From Chromobacterium alticapitis (GTDB lineage Bacteria > Pseudomonadota > Gammaproteobacteria > Burkholderiales > Chromobacteriaceae): a DNA stretch of 64,000 nucleotides. Where the stretch lies: positions 28,351-92,350 of the forward strand of contig NZ_PQWB01000005.1 in assembly GCF_002924365.1 (NCBI RefSeq). The letters run 5' to 3'. Below, piece by piece: positions 51,711 through 62,048 of the stretch. The translations under genes were made by a program, and so were the position numbers. Every line of letters begins with the position of its first letter. Within the stretch, counting starts at the first letter, position 1. The notes beneath the pieces were generated by a model. It did not search any database and was not told the origin of the DNA. It saw only the letters and a program-made list of their open reading frames with translations.

Positions 51711-52352
51711 ATGAAGCTGACCATTGCCCTGTCCAAGGGCCGCATTTTTGAAGAAACCCTGCCCTTGCTGGCGGCTGCCGGCATCGTGCCGGCGGAAAAT
51801 CCGGAATCCTCGCGCAAATTGATCATCGGCACCAATCTCCCCGAGGTGCAACTGGTGATCGTGCGCGCGTCCGACGTGCCCACCTATGTGCAATACGGCG
51901 CGGCCGACCTCGGCATCGCTGGCCGCGACGTGCTGATCGAGCATGGCGGCGCAGGCCTGTATCAGCCGCTGGACCTGAATATCGCCAAATGCAAGATGAT
52001 GGTGGCGGTGCAAGAGGGATTCGATTACGACGCGGCGGTGCGACGCGGCGCGCGGCTGAAGATCGCCACCAAGTATCCGCAGATCGCGCGCGAGCACTTC
52101 GCCAAGAAGGGCGTGCACGTAGACATCATCAAGCTGTACGGCTCGATGGAGCTGGCGCCGCTGGTCGGCCTGGCCGACGCCATCGTCGATCTGGTGTCCA
52201 CCGGCGGCACCCTGCGCGCCAACAAGCTGGTGGCAGTCGAGCACATCATAGATATCAGTTCGCGGCTGGTGGTGAACCAGGCCGCGCTGAAGCTCAAATA
52301 CGACGCTATCCAGCCTGTGCTGGACGCCTTCGCCGGCGCGGTGCCGGTCTGA
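51711..52352 (+). CDS. hisG: ATP phosphoribosyltransferase, short form
   Basis: First histidine-pathway enzyme (213 aa), condensing ATP and PRPP. The short HisG lacks the C-terminal regulatory domain and in other bacteria works with HisZ; no hisZ is in this window. Motifs: [35 protein letters not shown] and the PRPP loop [17 protein letters not shown]. Confidence 0.97.
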   Translation: MKLTIALSKGRIFEETLPLLAAAGIVPAENPESSRKLIIGTNLPEVQLVIVRASDVPTYVQYGAADLGIAGRDVLIEHGGAGLYQPLDLNIAKCKMMVAVQEGFDYDAAVRRGARLKIATKYPQIAREHFAKKGVHVDIIKLYGSMELAPLVGLADAIVDLVSTGGTLRANKLVAVEHIIDISSRLVVNQAALKLKYDAIQPVLDAFAGAVPV

Positions 52353-52419
52353 TCCGCAACGCCGGTCAACCGAATGCGTCGGCCGGCGTTGCCCATATTT
52401 CTAGCATCAGAGAATCATT

Positions 52420-53712
52420 ATGTTGAAACTGTCCTCCTCTCAGCCCGACTTCGCCGAGCGCCTGAAAGCGCTGCTGGCCTTTGAAACCGCGCAGGACCCC
52501 GCAGTAGACGCCGCCGTGGCGTCCATCTGCGCCGATGTCCATCATCGCGGCGATGCGGCGCTGGTGGAGTACACCAACCGTTTCGACCGCATGCAGGCGG
52601 GCGGCATGGCTGATCTGACGCTGTCCCGCGAGCAATTGGAAGCCGCCTGGCAGCGTCTGCCGGCCGACGTGCGCGACGCGCTGTCCGTCGCCGCAGAGCG
52701 TGTGCGCCGCTACCACGAGAAGCAACTGGCGCACAGCTGGAGCTATGAAGACGAAGATGGCACCTTGCTGGGCCAGCAGGTGACGGCGCTGGACCGCGTC
52801 GGCATCTACGTGCCGGGCGGCAAGGCCGCCTATCCGAGCTCGGTGTTGATGAACGCCATGCCGGCCAAGGTGGCCGGCGTCGGCGAAATCATCATGGTGG
52901 TGCCGACGCCGGGCGGCGAGCGCAATGACCTGGTGCTGGCCGCGGCCTATATCGCCGGCGTGGACAAAGTGTTCACTGTCGGCGGCGCCCAGGCGGTGGC
53001 CGCGCTGGCTTACGGCACGGAAACCGTGCCGCAGGTGGACAAGATCACCGGCCCCGGCAACGCCTATGTCGCCGCCGCCAAGCGTCGCGTGTTCGGCGTG
53101 GTGGGCATCGACATGGTGGCCGGCCCGTCCGAGATCCTGGTGATCTGCGACGGCGACACGCCGCCCGACTGGGTGGCGATGGACCTGTTCAGCCAGGCCG
53201 AGCACGACGAGATCGCCCAGGCCATCCTGTTGTGCCCGTCGGCGGACTATATCGCGCAGGTGGAAGCCTGCATCGCCAAGCTGCTGCCGTCCATGCCGCG
53301 CCGCGCCATCATCGAGCAGAGCCTCGCCAACCGCGGCGCGCTGATCGAGGTGCGCGATCTGGCCGAAGCCTGTGAAATAGGCAACTACATCGCGCCGGAG
53401 CATCTGGAGCTGTCGGTGGCCGATCCGGCCGCGCTGCTGCCGCAGCTGCGCCACGCCGGCGCTATCTTCATGGGCCGCTTCACCTCGGAAAGCCTGGGCG
53501 ATTATTGCGCCGGCCCCAACCACGTGCTGCCGACCAGCCGCACCGCGCGCTTCGCCAGCCCGCTGGGTGTGTACGATTTCCAGAAGCGAAGCAGCCTGAT
53601 CCGCGTGTCGCAAGCCGGCGCGCAGAAGCTGGGCCGCATCGCCAGCCTGCTGGCGCATGGCGAGGGCCTGACCGCCCATGCCCGCGCCGCCGAATTGCGT
53701 CTGGAGGACTGA
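52420..53712 (+). CDS. hisD: histidinol dehydrogenase
   Basis: Zinc enzyme that oxidises histidinol to histidine in two NAD-dependent steps (430 aa). Signature regions: [62 protein letters not shown] with metal ligands, and the active-site [16 protein letters not shown]...GPNHVLPT. It is 67 bp after hisG. Confidence 0.98.
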   Translation: MLKLSSSQPDFAERLKALLAFETAQDPAVDAAVASICADVHHRGDAALVEYTNRFDRMQAGGMADLTLSREQLEAAWQRLPADVRDALSVAAERVRRYHEKQLAHSWSYEDEDGTLLGQQVTALDRVGIYVPGGKAAYPSSVLMNAMPAKVAGVGEIIMVVPTPGGERNDLVLAAAYIAGVDKVFTVGGAQAVAALAYGTETVPQVDKITGPGNAYVAAAKRRVFGVVGIDMVAGPSEILVICDGDTPPDWVAMDLFSQAEHDEIAQAILLCPSADYIAQVEACIAKLLPSMPRRAIIEQSLANRGALIEVRDLAEACEIGNYIAPEHLELSVADPAALLPQLRHAGAIFMGRFTSESLGDYCAGPNHVLPTSRTARFASPLGVYDFQKRSSLIRVSQAGAQKLGRIASLLAHGEGLTAHARAAELRLED

Positions 53713-53772
53713 AATCCGCCGCGGCATCGCCTAGGCTGGAAACATCGACCGCGTTCCTGACAAGGAAGCCAT

Positions 53773-54768
53773 ATGGCGTTGTGGCGCAGAGCGTTGCTGT
53801 TGGCGCTGGCCTTGCTGCTGTTGTGCGGCGGGGCGCAGGCCGAGGCGAAGCGGGTTTTCATCGTCAGCAGCTACCATCCGGAATACCAATGGGAGCGCGA
53901 TTATCTGCAAGCCTTGTCCGCCAGGCTGTCGCCGCGCTGTCAGCTGGCTTTCTACAATCTGGACAGCAAGCGGCAGCCGGCCGATCAAGTGGCCAAGCGC
54001 GCGCGGATTGCGCTGGAGCGAGTACGCGTTTTTCATCCTGATCTTGTCATCGTTGGCGACGACGCCGCGTTGAAAAACGTGGGAACCGTGTTGGCGCCCT
54101 CTGGCGTGCCGGTGATTTTTCTCGGCATCAACAACAATCCGCGTAATTATTTTCCCGGCGGCATGCCTGGCAATGTCAGCGGCGTGCTGGAGCGGCCCTT
54201 GCTGTTGCGCAATCTGTTTGAGCTGGGGCATGCGGTGCCGGGCGCGCATCGGGCGCTGGCCTTGTTCGACACCGATCTGACCTCGGCGGTGATCCGCGAC
54301 GAAACCTTTCTCGGTCATGACAGCATCCGCGTCGGCGATATCGACGTGGACATGGCGATGCTGGACAGTTTCGCCGATTGGAAGAAGCAGGTATTGGCGG
54401 CACCCGGCCGTTACCAGGTGATTTGGGTGGGTCTGTATTTCACCTTGAAGGATGACAAGGGCAAGGTAATGAACGGCGAGGAGGTGGTGCGCTGGACTGC
54501 GCAGAACGCCAAGCTGCCTTTGTTCGCCTTCTGGGACTTCGCGGTGGGACGGGGCAAGGCCGCCGGCGGACTGGTGCTGACCGGACGCGAGCAGGGCGAG
54601 GAAGCGGCCAAGATGGCCGAGGCGGTGCTGTTCAAAGGCAAGTCCTTGGCCGCCATGTTTCCGCTGGTGCCGTCGCAGGGCCAGTTTTTGTTCAGCCGCA
54701 GCGCCTTGCAGCGCTATCGCGTGCGGCTGCCCGCGCGGATAGAAAGCAAGGCAAGCTGGCTTGAGTAG
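53773..54768 (+). CDS. periplasmic ABC-type substrate-binding-like protein inside the his cluster
   Basis: A 331-aa secreted protein: signal peptide to about residue 23 (LLLCGGAQAEA), then a type 1 periplasmic-binding-like fold (KRVFIVSSYHPEYQWERDYLQAL; FHPDLVIVGDDAALKNV; GVPVIFLGINNNP; GGLVLTGREQGEEAAKMAEAVL). It resembles the ABC substrate-binding/sensor family related to TrpX-like proteins. No permease or ATPase gene is nearby. It sits between hisD and hisC on the same strand. Ligand unknown; a histidine link would be guesswork. Confidence 0.72.
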   Translation: MALWRRALLLALALLLLCGGAQAEAKRVFIVSSYHPEYQWERDYLQALSARLSPRCQLAFYNLDSKRQPADQVAKRARIALERVRVFHPDLVIVGDDAALKNVGTVLAPSGVPVIFLGINNNPRNYFPGGMPGNVSGVLERPLLLRNLFELGHAVPGAHRALALFDTDLTSAVIRDETFLGHDSIRVGDIDVDMAMLDSFADWKKQVLAAPGRYQVIWVGLYFTLKDDKGKVMNGEEVVRWTAQNAKLPLFAFWDFAVGRGKAAGGLVLTGREQGEEAAKMAEAVLFKGKSLAAMFPLVPSQGQFLFSRSALQRYRVRLPARIESKASWLE

Positions 54769-54869
54769 CCCGTTGCCGGGGAACGATGTAGGATGGACGC
54801 ACCTCGTCCGTAGATATTGGGGCGCGTATGGCGCGTTCCGCTAGCCGCCGCAAGGCCAAATGAATTGCG

Positions 54870-55940
54870 ATGAAACTGACGACAGAACAATTGATCCGCC
54901 CTGAAATCGCCGCTATCGGCGCCTATCACGTGGCCGATGCCGCTGGCTACATCAAGCTGGACGCGATGGAAAACCCGTGGCCGCTGCCTATCGAATTGCA
55001 GCATGAGCTGGCGGGAGAGCTGGCGCAGGTGGCGCTGAACCGTTACCCGGACGCCAACGGCGGCGGCCTGAAGGAGGATCTGCGCGCCGCCTTCGCCATT
55101 CCGGCGGGCGCCGACATCGTGCTCGGCAACGGCTCTGACGAGCTGATCACGCTGATCACCCAGGCGCTGGCGCGTCCCGGCGCCAAGCTGCTGGCGCTGG
55201 AGCCGTCCTTCGTGATGTACAAGATGAACGCGCTGTTTTCCGGCCTGCAGTATGTCGGCGTGCCGCTGAACGGCGATTTCACGCTGAATCTGCCGACCAC
55301 GCTCGCCGCGATAGAGCGCGAGCAACCTGCTGTGGTGTTCGTGTCTTATCCGAACAATCCTACCGGTCCGCGCTACGCCCGCGACGAGGTGACGGCGATT
55401 TGCCGCGCCGCGCCGGGGCTGGTAGTGGTGGACGAGGCTTACCAAAGCTTCGCGTCGGACAGCTTCATGAGCCTGGCCGGCGAGCTGGACAATCTGTTGG
55501 TGATGCGCACGCTGTCCAAGCTGGGTCTGGCCGGCATCCGCCTCGGCTACGCCGCGGCCAGCCCGGCCTGGATCGAGCAGCTGAACAAGGTGCGGCCGCC
55601 GTACAACGTCAATGTGCTGACCCTCGCCGCCGCGCGCTTCGCCTTGAAGCATCTGGAGGTGTTCAACCGCCAGGCGGCCGAGCTGCGCGCCGAACGCGCC
55701 CGCCTGTTCGAGGCGCTGGCCGCCCTGCCTCAGCTTGCGGTGTTCCCATCCGAGGCCAATTTCCTCACCGTCCGCGCGCCGGACGCGCCGGCGCTGTATC
55801 AGCATCTGAAGGCGTCCGGCATTCTGATCAAGCAGTTGCACGGCAGCCACCCGCTGCTGGCAAACTGCCTGCGCCTGACCGTGGGCAGCCCGGACGAAAA
55901 CGCCGCGCTGCTGTCCGCCATCCAACGTTTTTTCGCTTGA
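54870..55940 (+). CDS. hisC: histidinol-phosphate aminotransferase
   Basis: PLP enzyme, fold type I (356 aa). [12 protein letters not shown] is the substrate-binding N-terminus, [15 protein letters not shown] follows, SYPNNPTGP contacts PLP and the Schiff-base lysine is in [17 protein letters not shown] 101-bp gap separates it from the binding-protein gene; hisB follows after 7 bp. Confidence 0.97.
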   Translation: MKLTTEQLIRPEIAAIGAYHVADAAGYIKLDAMENPWPLPIELQHELAGELAQVALNRYPDANGGGLKEDLRAAFAIPAGADIVLGNGSDELITLITQALARPGAKLLALEPSFVMYKMNALFSGLQYVGVPLNGDFTLNLPTTLAAIEREQPAVVFVSYPNNPTGPRYARDEVTAICRAAPGLVVVDEAYQSFASDSFMSLAGELDNLLVMRTLSKLGLAGIRLGYAAASPAWIEQLNKVRPPYNVNVLTLAAARFALKHLEVFNRQAAELRAERARLFEALAALPQLAVFPSEANFLTVRAPDAPALYQHLKASGILIKQLHGSHPLLANCLRLTVGSPDENAALLSAIQRFFA

Positions 55941-55947
55941 AGCCGCA

Positions 55948-56541
55948 ATGAGAACCGCAACCGTCACCCGCAATACGCTGGAAACCCAGATCACCGTCAG
56001 CCTGAATCTGGACGGCACCGGCGTCGGCCGCTTTGAAACCGGCGTGCCCTTCCTCGACCACATGATGGACCAGATCGCCCGCCATGGCCTGATCGACCTC
56101 GACGTCAAGGCGGTGGGCGATTTGCACATCGATGCCCATCATACGGTGGAAGACATCGGCATCACGCTGGGCCAGGCTTTCGCCCGCGCCATCGGCGACA
56201 AGAAGGGCATCCGCCGCTACGGCCACGCCTACGTGCCGCTGGACGAGGCGCTGAGCCGCGTGGTGATCGATCTGTCCGGCCGCCCCGGCCTGGTTTACAA
56301 CGTCGACTACACCCGCGCCAACATAGGCCAGTTCGACGTGGACCTGTTCTCGGAATTCTTCCACGGCTTCGTCAACCACAGCATGACGACGCTGCATATC
56401 GACAACCTGCGCGGCCATAATAGCCACCACCAGGCCGAGACCATCTTCAAGGCCTTTGGCCGCGCGCTGCGCATGGCTTGCGAGCAAGATGAGCGCATGG
56501 CCGGCATCACGCCGTCCACCAAGGGTACGCTGAGCGCATGA
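55948..56541 (+). CDS. hisB: imidazoleglycerol-phosphate dehydratase (monofunctional)
   Basis: A 197-aa HisB without the phosphatase domain found in E. coli. The Mn-binding motifs [33 protein letters not shown] and [31 protein letters not shown] are complete. Confidence 0.98.
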   Translation: MRTATVTRNTLETQITVSLNLDGTGVGRFETGVPFLDHMMDQIARHGLIDLDVKAVGDLHIDAHHTVEDIGITLGQAFARAIGDKKGIRRYGHAYVPLDEALSRVVIDLSGRPGLVYNVDYTRANIGQFDVDLFSEFFHGFVNHSMTTLHIDNLRGHNSHHQAETIFKAFGRALRMACEQDERMAGITPSTKGTLSA

Positions 56542-56587
56542 ACCGCGCCGGCCAGCCGTCCCAACCAGAATATGAGCAAGTAGCAAG

Positions 56588-57226
56588 ATGAAAGTCGCAG
56601 TCATCGATTACGGCATGGGCAATCTGCACTCGGTGCTGAAATCCCTGCAGGCCGTCAACGAAACCGGCGCCGATATTTTCCTGACCCGCGACCCGGAAGC
56701 CGTGGTGAAGGCCGACAAGGTGGTTTTCCCCGGCCAGGGCGCCATGCCGGACTGCATGCGCGAGCTGAACCGCCACGGCCTGGCCGACGCAGTGAGGGAA
56801 ACCACGCAGAACAAGCCGTTTTTTGGAATCTGCGTCGGCGCGCAGCTATTGTTCCAACATAGCGAGGAAGGCGACACCGCCGGCCTGGGCCTGTTTCCGG
56901 GCAAGGTGGTGCGCTTCGCCGACAATCTCGTCGCCGGAGAAGAGCGGCTCAAGGTGCCGCACATGGGCTGGAATCAGGTCTACCAGACCCAGTCCCACCC
57001 CTTGTTCGCCGGCATCGCCGATGGCGAACGCTTCTACTTCGTGCACAGCTACCATTTCGCGCCGGCCGACGCGGCGCTGACGCTCGCGGAAACTGACTAC
57101 CCCGAGCGTTTTGCCTGTATCGTCGGACGTGGCAATATATTCGCCACGCAGTTCCACACCGAAAAGAGCCACCGCGCCGGACTTCAGATGATGAAGAACT
57201 TCCTGGCCTGGGACGGCAATGTTTAA
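56588..57226 (+). CDS. hisH: imidazole glycerol phosphate synthase, glutaminase subunit
   Basis: Class I glutamine amidotransferase (212 aa) feeding ammonia to HisF. IDYGMGNLHSV starts the fold, the nucleophile Cys is in FFGICVGAQLLF and the catalytic His-Glu pair in FATQFHTEKSHRAG. Confidence 0.98.
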   Translation: MKVAVIDYGMGNLHSVLKSLQAVNETGADIFLTRDPEAVVKADKVVFPGQGAMPDCMRELNRHGLADAVRETTQNKPFFGICVGAQLLFQHSEEGDTAGLGLFPGKVVRFADNLVAGEERLKVPHMGWNQVYQTQSHPLFAGIADGERFYFVHSYHFAPADAALTLAETDYPERFACIVGRGNIFATQFHTEKSHRAGLQMMKNFLAWDGNV

Positions 57227-57247
57227 CTCACCACTCTACCAAGCACC

Positions 57248-57988
57248 ATGCTGCTGATACCCGCGATAGACCTGAAAGACGGTCAATGCGTGCGCCTGAG
57301 ACAGGGCGCGATGGACGACGCCACCATCTTCTCCGACGATCCGGTCAAGGTTGCCGCCCACTGGCGCGACCAAGGCGCGCGACGCCTGCACCTGGTGGAC
57401 CTCAACGGCGCCTTCGCCGGCAAACCGAAGAACCTGTCGGTGATCCGAGACATTCTGGGCGAAGTCGGCCAGGACATGCCGGTGCAACTCGGCGGCGGCA
57501 TCCGCGATCTGGACACCATCGAGGCCTACCTCGACATGGGCCTGTCCTATGTGATCATCGGCACCGCCGCCGTCAAGACGCCGGGCTTCCTGCACGACGC
57601 CTGCGACGCCTTCCCCGGCCAGGTCATCGTCGGCCTGGACGCCAAGGACGGCATGGTGGCGATCGACGGCTGGGCCAAGATCACCAACCATAACGTGATC
57701 GATCTGGCCAAGCGCTTCGAAGACTACGGCGTCAACTCGGTGATCTACACCGACATCGGCCGCGACGGCATGATGACCGGCGTCAACATCGAAGCCACGG
57801 TCAAGCTGGCGCAGGCGCTGACCATTCCGGTGATCGCCTCCGGCGGCCTGACCAACCTCGACGACATCCGCGCCCTGTGCGCGGTGGAGAGCGAGGGCGT
57901 GGAGGGCGCCGTCACCGGACGCGCCATCTACGAAGGCAGCATAGACTTCGCCGCCGCGCAGACGCTGGCGGACGAACTGGCCGGCTGA
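57248..57988 (+). CDS. hisA: ProFAR isomerase
   Basis: TIM-barrel isomerase (246 aa) acting before His[20 protein letters not shown] gives the first catalytic Asp, [20 protein letters not shown] and [14 protein letters not shown] the second phosphate and catalytic regions. Confidence 0.98.
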   Translation: MLLIPAIDLKDGQCVRLRQGAMDDATIFSDDPVKVAAHWRDQGARRLHLVDLNGAFAGKPKNLSVIRDILGEVGQDMPVQLGGGIRDLDTIEAYLDMGLSYVIIGTAAVKTPGFLHDACDAFPGQVIVGLDAKDGMVAIDGWAKITNHNVIDLAKRFEDYGVNSVIYTDIGRDGMMTGVNIEATVKLAQALTIPVIASGGLTNLDDIRALCAVESEGVEGAVTGRAIYEGSIDFAAAQTLADELAG

Positions 57989-58058
57989 GCCGGCTGATTG
58001 CGGCGAATGGCGGGCCGGTCCCGCCGTTTGTCGCGCCTGTAGCATTCTGGAAACGCAC

Positions 58059-58823
58059 ATGCTTGCCAAACGCATTATTCCCTGCCTGGACGTGACCGCC
58101 GGCCGCGTGGTCAAGGGCGTCAACTTCCTGGGCCTCAGGGACGCCGGCGATCCGGTGGAAATCGCCCGCCGCTACAACGAGCAGGGCGCCGATGAACTGA
58201 CTTTTCTCGACATCACCGCCAGTTCCGACCAGCGCGACATCATCCTGCACGTGATCGAAGCGGTGGCGGACCAGGTATTCATTCCGCTGACGGTGGGCGG
58301 CGGCGTGCGCTGCATCGCCGATATCCGCCGCCTGCTCAACGCCGGGGCCGACAAGGTCAGCATCAATACTGCGGCTGTCACCAACCCGGAATTCGTGCGC
58401 GAAGCGTCCGAGCACTTCGGCAATCAATGCATCGTCGTCGCGCTGGACGCCAAGGCGGTGACGCCGGAAAACGACCGCTGGGAAATCTTCACCCACGGCG
58501 GCCGCAACCGCACCGGGCTGGACGCCGTGGAATGGGCGCGCAAGATGCAAGAATTGGGCGCCGGCGAAATCCTGCTGACCAGCATGGACCGCGACGGCAC
58601 CAAGGCCGGCTTCAACCTGCCGCTCACGCGCGCGGTGTCCGACGCGGTGACCATCCCGGTGATCGCTTCCGGCGGCGTCGGCAATCTGCAGCACCTGGTG
58701 GATGGCGTCAAAGAGGGCCATGCCGACGCGGTGCTGGCCGCCAGCATCTTCCATTTTGGCGAATACACGGTGGGCCAGGCCAAACAGGCCATGCGCGACG
58801 CCGGCATCGAGGTGAGGCTATGA
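58059..58823 (+). CDS. hisF: imidazole glycerol phosphate synthase, cyclase subunit
   Basis: TIM-barrel partner of HisH (254 aa). [19 protein letters not shown] with catalytic Asp, [27 protein letters not shown], and [13 protein letters not shown] with the second Asp. Its end overlaps hisI by 4 bp (ATGA). Confidence 0.98.
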   Translation: MLAKRIIPCLDVTAGRVVKGVNFLGLRDAGDPVEIARRYNEQGADELTFLDITASSDQRDIILHVIEAVADQVFIPLTVGGGVRCIADIRRLLNAGADKVSINTAAVTNPEFVREASEHFGNQCIVVALDAKAVTPENDRWEIFTHGGRNRTGLDAVEWARKMQELGAGEILLTSMDRDGTKAGFNLPLTRAVSDAVTIPVIASGGVGNLQHLVDGVKEGHADAVLAASIFHFGEYTVGQAKQAMRDAGIEVRL

Positions 58824-59203
58824 GCTGGCTGGACGAAGTGAAGTGGGACGACAAGGGCCTGGTCACCGCCATCGCCCAGGACGCGGCCAGCGGCCGCGTG
58901 CTGATGGTGGCCTGGATGAGCCGCGAAAGCCTGCAGTTGACCGCCGACACCGGCATCGCCCATTACTGGAGCCGCTCGCGGCAAAAGCTGTGGAAAAAGG
59001 GCGAGGAGTCCGGCCATTTGCAGACAGTGAAGGAGCTGCGGCTGGACTGCGACGGCGACGTGATCGTGATGCAGATAGAACAAATCGGCGGCATCGCCTG
59101 TCACACAGGGCGGGAGAGCTGTTTTTACCGCCGCTTCGAGAACGGCGGCTGGACGACTGTCGACGCCGTGCTGAAAGACCCGCACAGCATTTACCGCGGC
59201 TGA
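58820..59203 (+). CDS. hisI: phosphoribosyl-AMP cyclohydrolase
   Basis: Monofunctional HisI (127 aa); HisE is a separate gene. [37 protein letters not shown] contains the substrate region, [11 protein letters not shown] the Mg site, and [12 protein letters not shown] the zinc cysteines. Confidence 0.97.
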   Translation: MSWLDEVKWDDKGLVTAIAQDAASGRVLMVAWMSRESLQLTADTGIAHYWSRSRQKLWKKGEESGHLQTVKELRLDCDGDVIVMQIEQIGGIACHTGRESCFYRRFENGGWTTVDAVLKDPHSIYRG

Positions 59204-59322
59204 ATTGCCGCCGGTCAACGCCGCGGGAGGCGGACCGGCTACAATGGCCTGCCGCGCGGCTGTCATCAGCGCGCCATGGCTGGCCCGCATAATCGCCGGA
59301 TTTTGGCGAAAAGGATATCGAT

Positions 59323-59649
59323 ATGACCCCGGATGTGTTGAAGAACATCGCCGACACGCTGGAGGCTCGGCGCGAGGCCGCGCCCCAGTCCTCCTACGTC
59401 GCCTCCCTGTTCCACAAGGGCGAGGACGCCATCCTGAAGAAGGTGGCGGAGGAGGCGGCCGAAACGCTGATGGCCTCCAAGGACAAGGACAAGCTGCATC
59501 TGGTGCGCGAAGTGGCCGACCTGTGGTTCCATACCATGGTGTTATTGACTTATCATGGCCTGCGCCCGGAAGACGTGGTGATGGAGCTGCATCGCCGCGA
59601 AGGCATTTCCGGTCTGGACGAGAAAGCCTCGCGCAAACCCACAGCCTGA
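59323..59649 (+). CDS. hisE: phosphoribosyl-ATP pyrophosphohydrolase
   Basis: A 108-aa all-helical MazG-like enzyme. [31 protein letters not shown] holds the ExxE metal motif, followed by [16 protein letters not shown] with ExxD. It lies 119 bp after hisI and 15 bp before the HIT gene. Confidence 0.97.
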   Translation: MTPDVLKNIADTLEARREAAPQSSYVASLFHKGEDAILKKVAEEAAETLMASKDKDKLHLVREVADLWFHTMVLLTYHGLRPEDVVMELHRREGISGLDEKASRKPTA

Positions 59650-59664
59650 TAACGGAAGACAAGC

Positions 59665-59988
59665 ATGAGCGATTGCCTTTTCTGCAAGATCGTGGCGGGC
59701 CAGATCCCCGCCAACAAGGTTTACGAGGACGACGATGTGCTGGCTTTCCACGACATCCGTCCCATCGCGCCGGTGCATTTCATGATCATTCCCAAGCAGC
59801 ACGTCGACTCGCTGGCCCAGTGCGGCCCGGAGCACGAGGCGGTGCTGGGCAAGATTCTGACCCTGGCGCCCAAGCTGGCCAAGGAGCAGGGGCTGGAGTC
59901 CGGCTTCAAGACCGGCATCAATACCGGCCGCGGCGGCGGCCAGGAAGTGTTCCATTTGCATGTGCACGTGTTCGGCCACAAGGGCTGA
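59665..59988 (+). CDS. HIT-family nucleotide-binding hydrolase (HinT-like)
   Basis: A 107-aa histidine-triad protein. CLFCKIVAGQIPANKVYEDD at the N-terminus and HLHVHVFGHKG at the C-terminus (HxHxH core) match HinT-type purine nucleoside phosphoramidases. It lies between hisE and tatA, a common betaproteobacterial arrangement. Confidence 0.95.
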   Translation: MSDCLFCKIVAGQIPANKVYEDDDVLAFHDIRPIAPVHFMIIPKQHVDSLAQCGPEHEAVLGKILTLAPKLAKEQGLESGFKTGINTGRGGGQEVFHLHVHVFGHKG

Positions 59989-60025
59989 GCGCGGCCTCCG
60001 TTTCTAGACTGAAGGAAGAGTCACA

Positions 60026-60232
60026 ATGGGTTCTCTGAGCATTTGGCATTGGCTGATCGTGCTGTTGATCGTGGTTCTGGTATTCGGCACCAAGAAGCTG
60101 CCCAATATAGGCAAGGACCTTGGCAACGCGGTCAAGGGCTTCAAGGAAGGCATGAACGAAGGCGCCAAGGAAGGCCAGCCGCCGGCCAAGGAAGCCGGCC
60201 GGATCATAGACGGCGAAGCCGACAAGAAATAA
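60026..60232 (+). CDS. tatA: Sec-independent translocase TatA
   Basis: Pore-forming component of twin-arginine export (68 aa). One N-terminal membrane helix ([15 protein letters not shown]), the FGTKKLP hinge and an amphipathic helix ([20 protein letters not shown]), then a charged tail. Ribosome site GAAGGAAGAG 7-8 nt upstream. Confidence 0.97.
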   Translation: MGSLSIWHWLIVLLIVVLVFGTKKLPNIGKDLGNAVKGFKEGMNEGAKEGQPPAKEAGRIIDGEADKK

Positions 60233-60247
60233 GACGGGTGCCGCGTC

Positions 60248-60766
60248 GTGCTTGACATCAGTTTCGGCGAATTCGTCCTGATAGGCGTGGTGGCGCTGGT
60301 GGTGCTGGGGCCTGAGCGCTTGCCCGCCGTGGCCCGCACCGTCGGCGCGCTGCTGGCGCGCGCGCAGCGCTTCGTCGCCACCGTGAAGGCGGACATCCAG
60401 CACCAGGCCAATTTGCAGGGACTGGACGATATAAGGCAGGATCTGCAGGACGCAGCGCACAGCTTCCGCGGCCAACTGGAGGCGGAAGTGCAGCAGGTGC
60501 GCGACGCCATAGACCAGAACGCGGCCGAGGCGCGCGCGCTGGCCGAGCAGGCGGCGGAGCCGTTCCACGAGGCCGAACGCACGATACACGGCGGCTCGGC
60601 GCCTGAGGCCGAGGCGCAGGTCCCGGGCGAGACAACGGATCCTGTCTCGCCGGAAGCGCCTGCCGAGACGCCGCCGCGCGACGAGAACCAGCTGGACCTG
60701 TTCGCCCATATGCCGGAGCATCGTCCGGCGCCTCAAATCGCAACTCCTCCGCAAGCCCATCAATGA
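60248..60766 (+). CDS. tatB: Sec-independent translocase TatB (GTG start)
   Basis: Substrate-receptor partner of TatC (172 aa). The N-terminus MLDISFGEFVLIGVVALVVL with GPERLP hinge and a following amphipathic helix is typical. The C-terminal third is low-complexity, rich in Ala, Glu and Pro. GTG 60248 is the start; the end overlaps tatC by 4 bp. Confidence 0.95.
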   Translation: MLDISFGEFVLIGVVALVVLGPERLPAVARTVGALLARAQRFVATVKADIQHQANLQGLDDIRQDLQDAAHSFRGQLEAEVQQVRDAIDQNAAEARALAEQAAEPFHEAERTIHGGSAPEAEAQVPGETTDPVSPEAPAETPPRDENQLDLFAHMPEHRPAPQIATPPQAHQ

Positions 60767-61506
60767 ATGAACAACCGCTGCTGGCGCACCTGATCGAGCT
60801 GCGCACCCGGCTGGTGCGCGCCCTGTTGGGCATCGCCGTGGTCTTCCTCGGCCTGTTCCACTGGTCGTCCGACATCTACCACCTGCTGGCCAAGCCGCTG
60901 CTGGACGCCTTGCCGCACGGCGGCAGCATGATAGCCACCGAGGTGACGTCCACTTTCTTCGTGCCGATGAAGCTGACGATGCTGGCGGCCTTCCTGATCT
61001 CGCTGCCGCACACGCTGTACCAGATCTGGGCTTTCGTCGCGCCGGGCCTGTACGCGCATGAGAAAAAACTGGTGCTGCCCTTGGTGGCGTCCAGCCTGGT
61101 GCTGTTTTTGACCGGCATGGCCTTCGCCTATTTCCTGGTGTTCCCGGTGGTGTTCCACTTCATGTCGGCGGTGACGCCGGCCGGCGTCAGCATGATGACG
61201 GACATCGACAAATACCTGTCCTTCGTGCTCGGCATGTTCATGGCCTTCGGCACCACCTTCGAGGTGCCGGTGATCGTGGTGGTGCTGACGCGGATGGGTG
61301 TGGTGACGGTGGCCAAACTGCGCGAGGCGCGGCCATATGTGATTGTCGGCGCCTTTGTGGTCGCAGCCATCGTCACGCCGCCGGATGTGCTGTCGCAGAC
61401 CATGCTGGCGGTGCCGCTGTGGTTATTGTTCGAAGTGGGAGTGTTGGTGGCGTCTGCGATGGAGCGCAAGGCCAGACGAGCGGCGGAAGCCGAGTCCGCC
61501 CAATGA
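60763..61506 (+). CDS. tatC: Sec-independent translocase TatC
   Basis: Six-helix receptor for twin-arginine signal peptides (247 aa). LLAHLIELRTRLVRALLGI begins the protein, FFVPMKLTMLAAFLISLPHTLYQIWAFVAPGLYAHEK and the conserved PDVLSQ region (TPPDVLSQTMLAVPLWLLFE) follow. Confidence 0.98.
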   Translation: MNEQPLLAHLIELRTRLVRALLGIAVVFLGLFHWSSDIYHLLAKPLLDALPHGGSMIATEVTSTFFVPMKLTMLAAFLISLPHTLYQIWAFVAPGLYAHEKKLVLPLVASSLVLFLTGMAFAYFLVFPVVFHFMSAVTPAGVSMMTDIDKYLSFVLGMFMAFGTTFEVPVIVVVLTRMGVVTVAKLREARPYVIVGAFVVAAIVTPPDVLSQTMLAVPLWLLFEVGVLVASAMERKARRAAEAESAQ

Positions 61507-61847
61507 GCCGCGACGCCTGCCGTTGCGGCGCCTCGGCCGCGCTGATCGCCCTGATCGCCCTGACCCTGGCCTGGGAGCTGTGGCTGGCGCCGCTGCGCGC
61601 CGGCGGATCGTTTCTGGTCTTCAAGGCCCTGCTGCTGCTGTTCCCCTTGCGCGGCATCCTGGCCGGGCGGCTCTATACCTACCAGTGGTCCAGCATGTTC
61701 ATCCTGGCCTTTTTCACCGAAGGCGTGATGCGGGGCTGGGCAGACCATGGCCTGGCGCAGCGGCTGGCCTGGTGCGAGGTTTTGCTCAGCGCGGTGTTTT
61801 TCGCCTGCGTGCTGGGCTATGCCCGCAGTTTCAAACGACGGGCATGA
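61503..61847 (+). CDS. DUF2069 membrane protein
   Basis: A 114-aa protein with about four hydrophobic helices. LAWELWLAPLRAGGSFLVFKALLLLFPLRGILAGRLYTYQWSSM (key part PLRGILAGRLYTYQW) matches DUF2069, often encoded near tat or wrb genes. Its ATG overlaps the tatC stop (ATGA). Function unknown. Confidence 0.85.
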   Translation: MSRDACRCGASAALIALIALTLAWELWLAPLRAGGSFLVFKALLLLFPLRGILAGRLYTYQWSSMFILAFFTEGVMRGWADHGLAQRLAWCEVLLSAVFFACVLGYARSFKRRA

Positions 61848-61870
61848 GATCCTGAATCTCCCAGAACGAG

Positions 61871-61900
61871 ACCGGCGGCCGATGCTGCCGGTTTTTTTTT
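61871..61900 (+). terminator. terminator of the his-tat operon
   Basis: ACCGGCGGC (61871-61879) pairs with GCTGCCGGT (61884-61892) with one G-U pair, loop CGAT, then a nine-base T-run. Confidence 0.9.
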
Positions 61901-62048
61901 GACATTTTGTCTACCGCTTTTGCGTGAATAAGCCCAAGTCGCATCATGGTTGTGGCTGCCGATCCGGGCCGTCATCTAGAATTCCAGCATATAACGAGAC
62001 CGGGCTCAGCCCGGCCGGCATTCAATAGATCGGGTATGGGGAAATATC

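Noticed and set aside
62000..62014. Palindrome CCGGGC-TCA-GCCCGG in the chemoreceptor leader as a terminator.
   Set aside because: No T-run follows. It may fold in the leader RNA but is not a terminator.
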